NCBI GenBank assembly: GCA_934394615.1
Contig: CAKRRJ010000113.1
Span: 1-5,984 of the forward strand
DNA from: an uncultured Lachnospiraceae bacterium
Lineage (GTDB): Bacteria; Bacillota; Clostridia; Lachnospirales; Lachnospiraceae
DNA: 5,984 bases
Direction: 5' to 3'
This document shows positions 5,943 through 5,984 of the stretch, one piece after another. Under the pieces are notes generated by a model, which was not told where the DNA came from, made no database searches, and saw only the letters and a program-made list of their open reading frames with translations. Each line of letters opens with the position of its first letter. Positions within the stretch are counted from its first letter, which is position 1. The translations under genes and the position numbers were made by a program.

Positions 5943-5981
5943 GTGATTTTAACGGTACGAGTGAGACCGTTAGACGATCAC
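5943..5981 (+). promoter_or_regulatory. Two-helix structure in the leader of the next transcript
   Basis: TAACGGT (5950-5956) and ACCGTTA (5966-5972) form a 7-bp helix with a 9-nt loop ACGAGTGAG. It is nested in GTGAT (5943-5947) paired with ATCAC (5977-5981). The structure begins about 18 nt after the predicted transcription start and no start codon with a ribosome site precedes it, so it is probably the first domain of a structured 5' leader or a small RNA cut off by the window edge. I do not recognise the class. Confidence 0.4.
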
Positions 5982-5984
5982 AGT

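Noticed and set aside
5948..5974. TetR-type operator
   Set aside because: The inverted repeat could be read as an operator, but it lies downstream of the transcription start and is nested in a second helix, which fits RNA structure better.

Overview
The window looks like chromosome of a low-to-mid GC Firmicute of the class Clostridia, most likely Lachnospiraceae-like. This rests on protein character (a Rho with a very long, low-complexity N-terminal insert, and Gram-positive CE4 deacetylase and RarA sequences), on strong GGAG-type ribosome binding sites, and on TTGACA/TATAAT-type promoters. No rRNA, tRNA, transposase, phage gene or CRISPR array was seen.

Layout, left to right. (1) Positions 1-249 hold no convincing gene. 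They contain a good minus-strand promoter pointing out of the left edge, a GC-rich hairpin and a weak terminator-like hairpin behind the next gene. (2) 250-1209, minus strand: a LysR-family regulator. Its effector domain carries an unusual block of about 21 residues before the conserved IALLPD strand. (3) 1210-1413: divergent intergenic region with a perfect 8+8 bp palindrome that contains a T-N11-A LysR box and covers the regulator's own -10 element. (4) 1414-2148, plus strand: a membrane-targeted or secreted CE4 polysaccharide (probably peptidoglycan) deacetylase with all five family motifs. (5) 2159-2187: a near-consensus promoter, then 2233-3585, the replication-fork AAA+ ATPase RarA. (6) 3586-3784: a structured 5' leader with competing hairpins and a U-run. 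(7) 3785-5848: transcription terminator Rho, 687 aa against about 420 for a minimal Rho. The extra ~270 residues lie between the N-terminal helical domain and the RNA-binding fold, and include eight Q/N-rich heptad repeats. (8) 5849-5984: a strong promoter and the start of a structured leader belonging to whatever lies to the right.

The genes do not form one pathway. The regulator and deacetylase are divergent, so the regulator may control the deacetylase as well as itself, but that is inference. rarA and rho are housekeeping genes that appear to have their own promoters. The most interesting object is Rho: an intact ATPase/translocase core joined to a long disordered segment made of an acidic/Thr-rich part, an Arg/Asn-rich part and a Q/N-rich tandem repeat. 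This resembles in principle the prion-like insert known in Clostridium botulinum Rho, and its gene is preceded by a leader that could support autoregulation.
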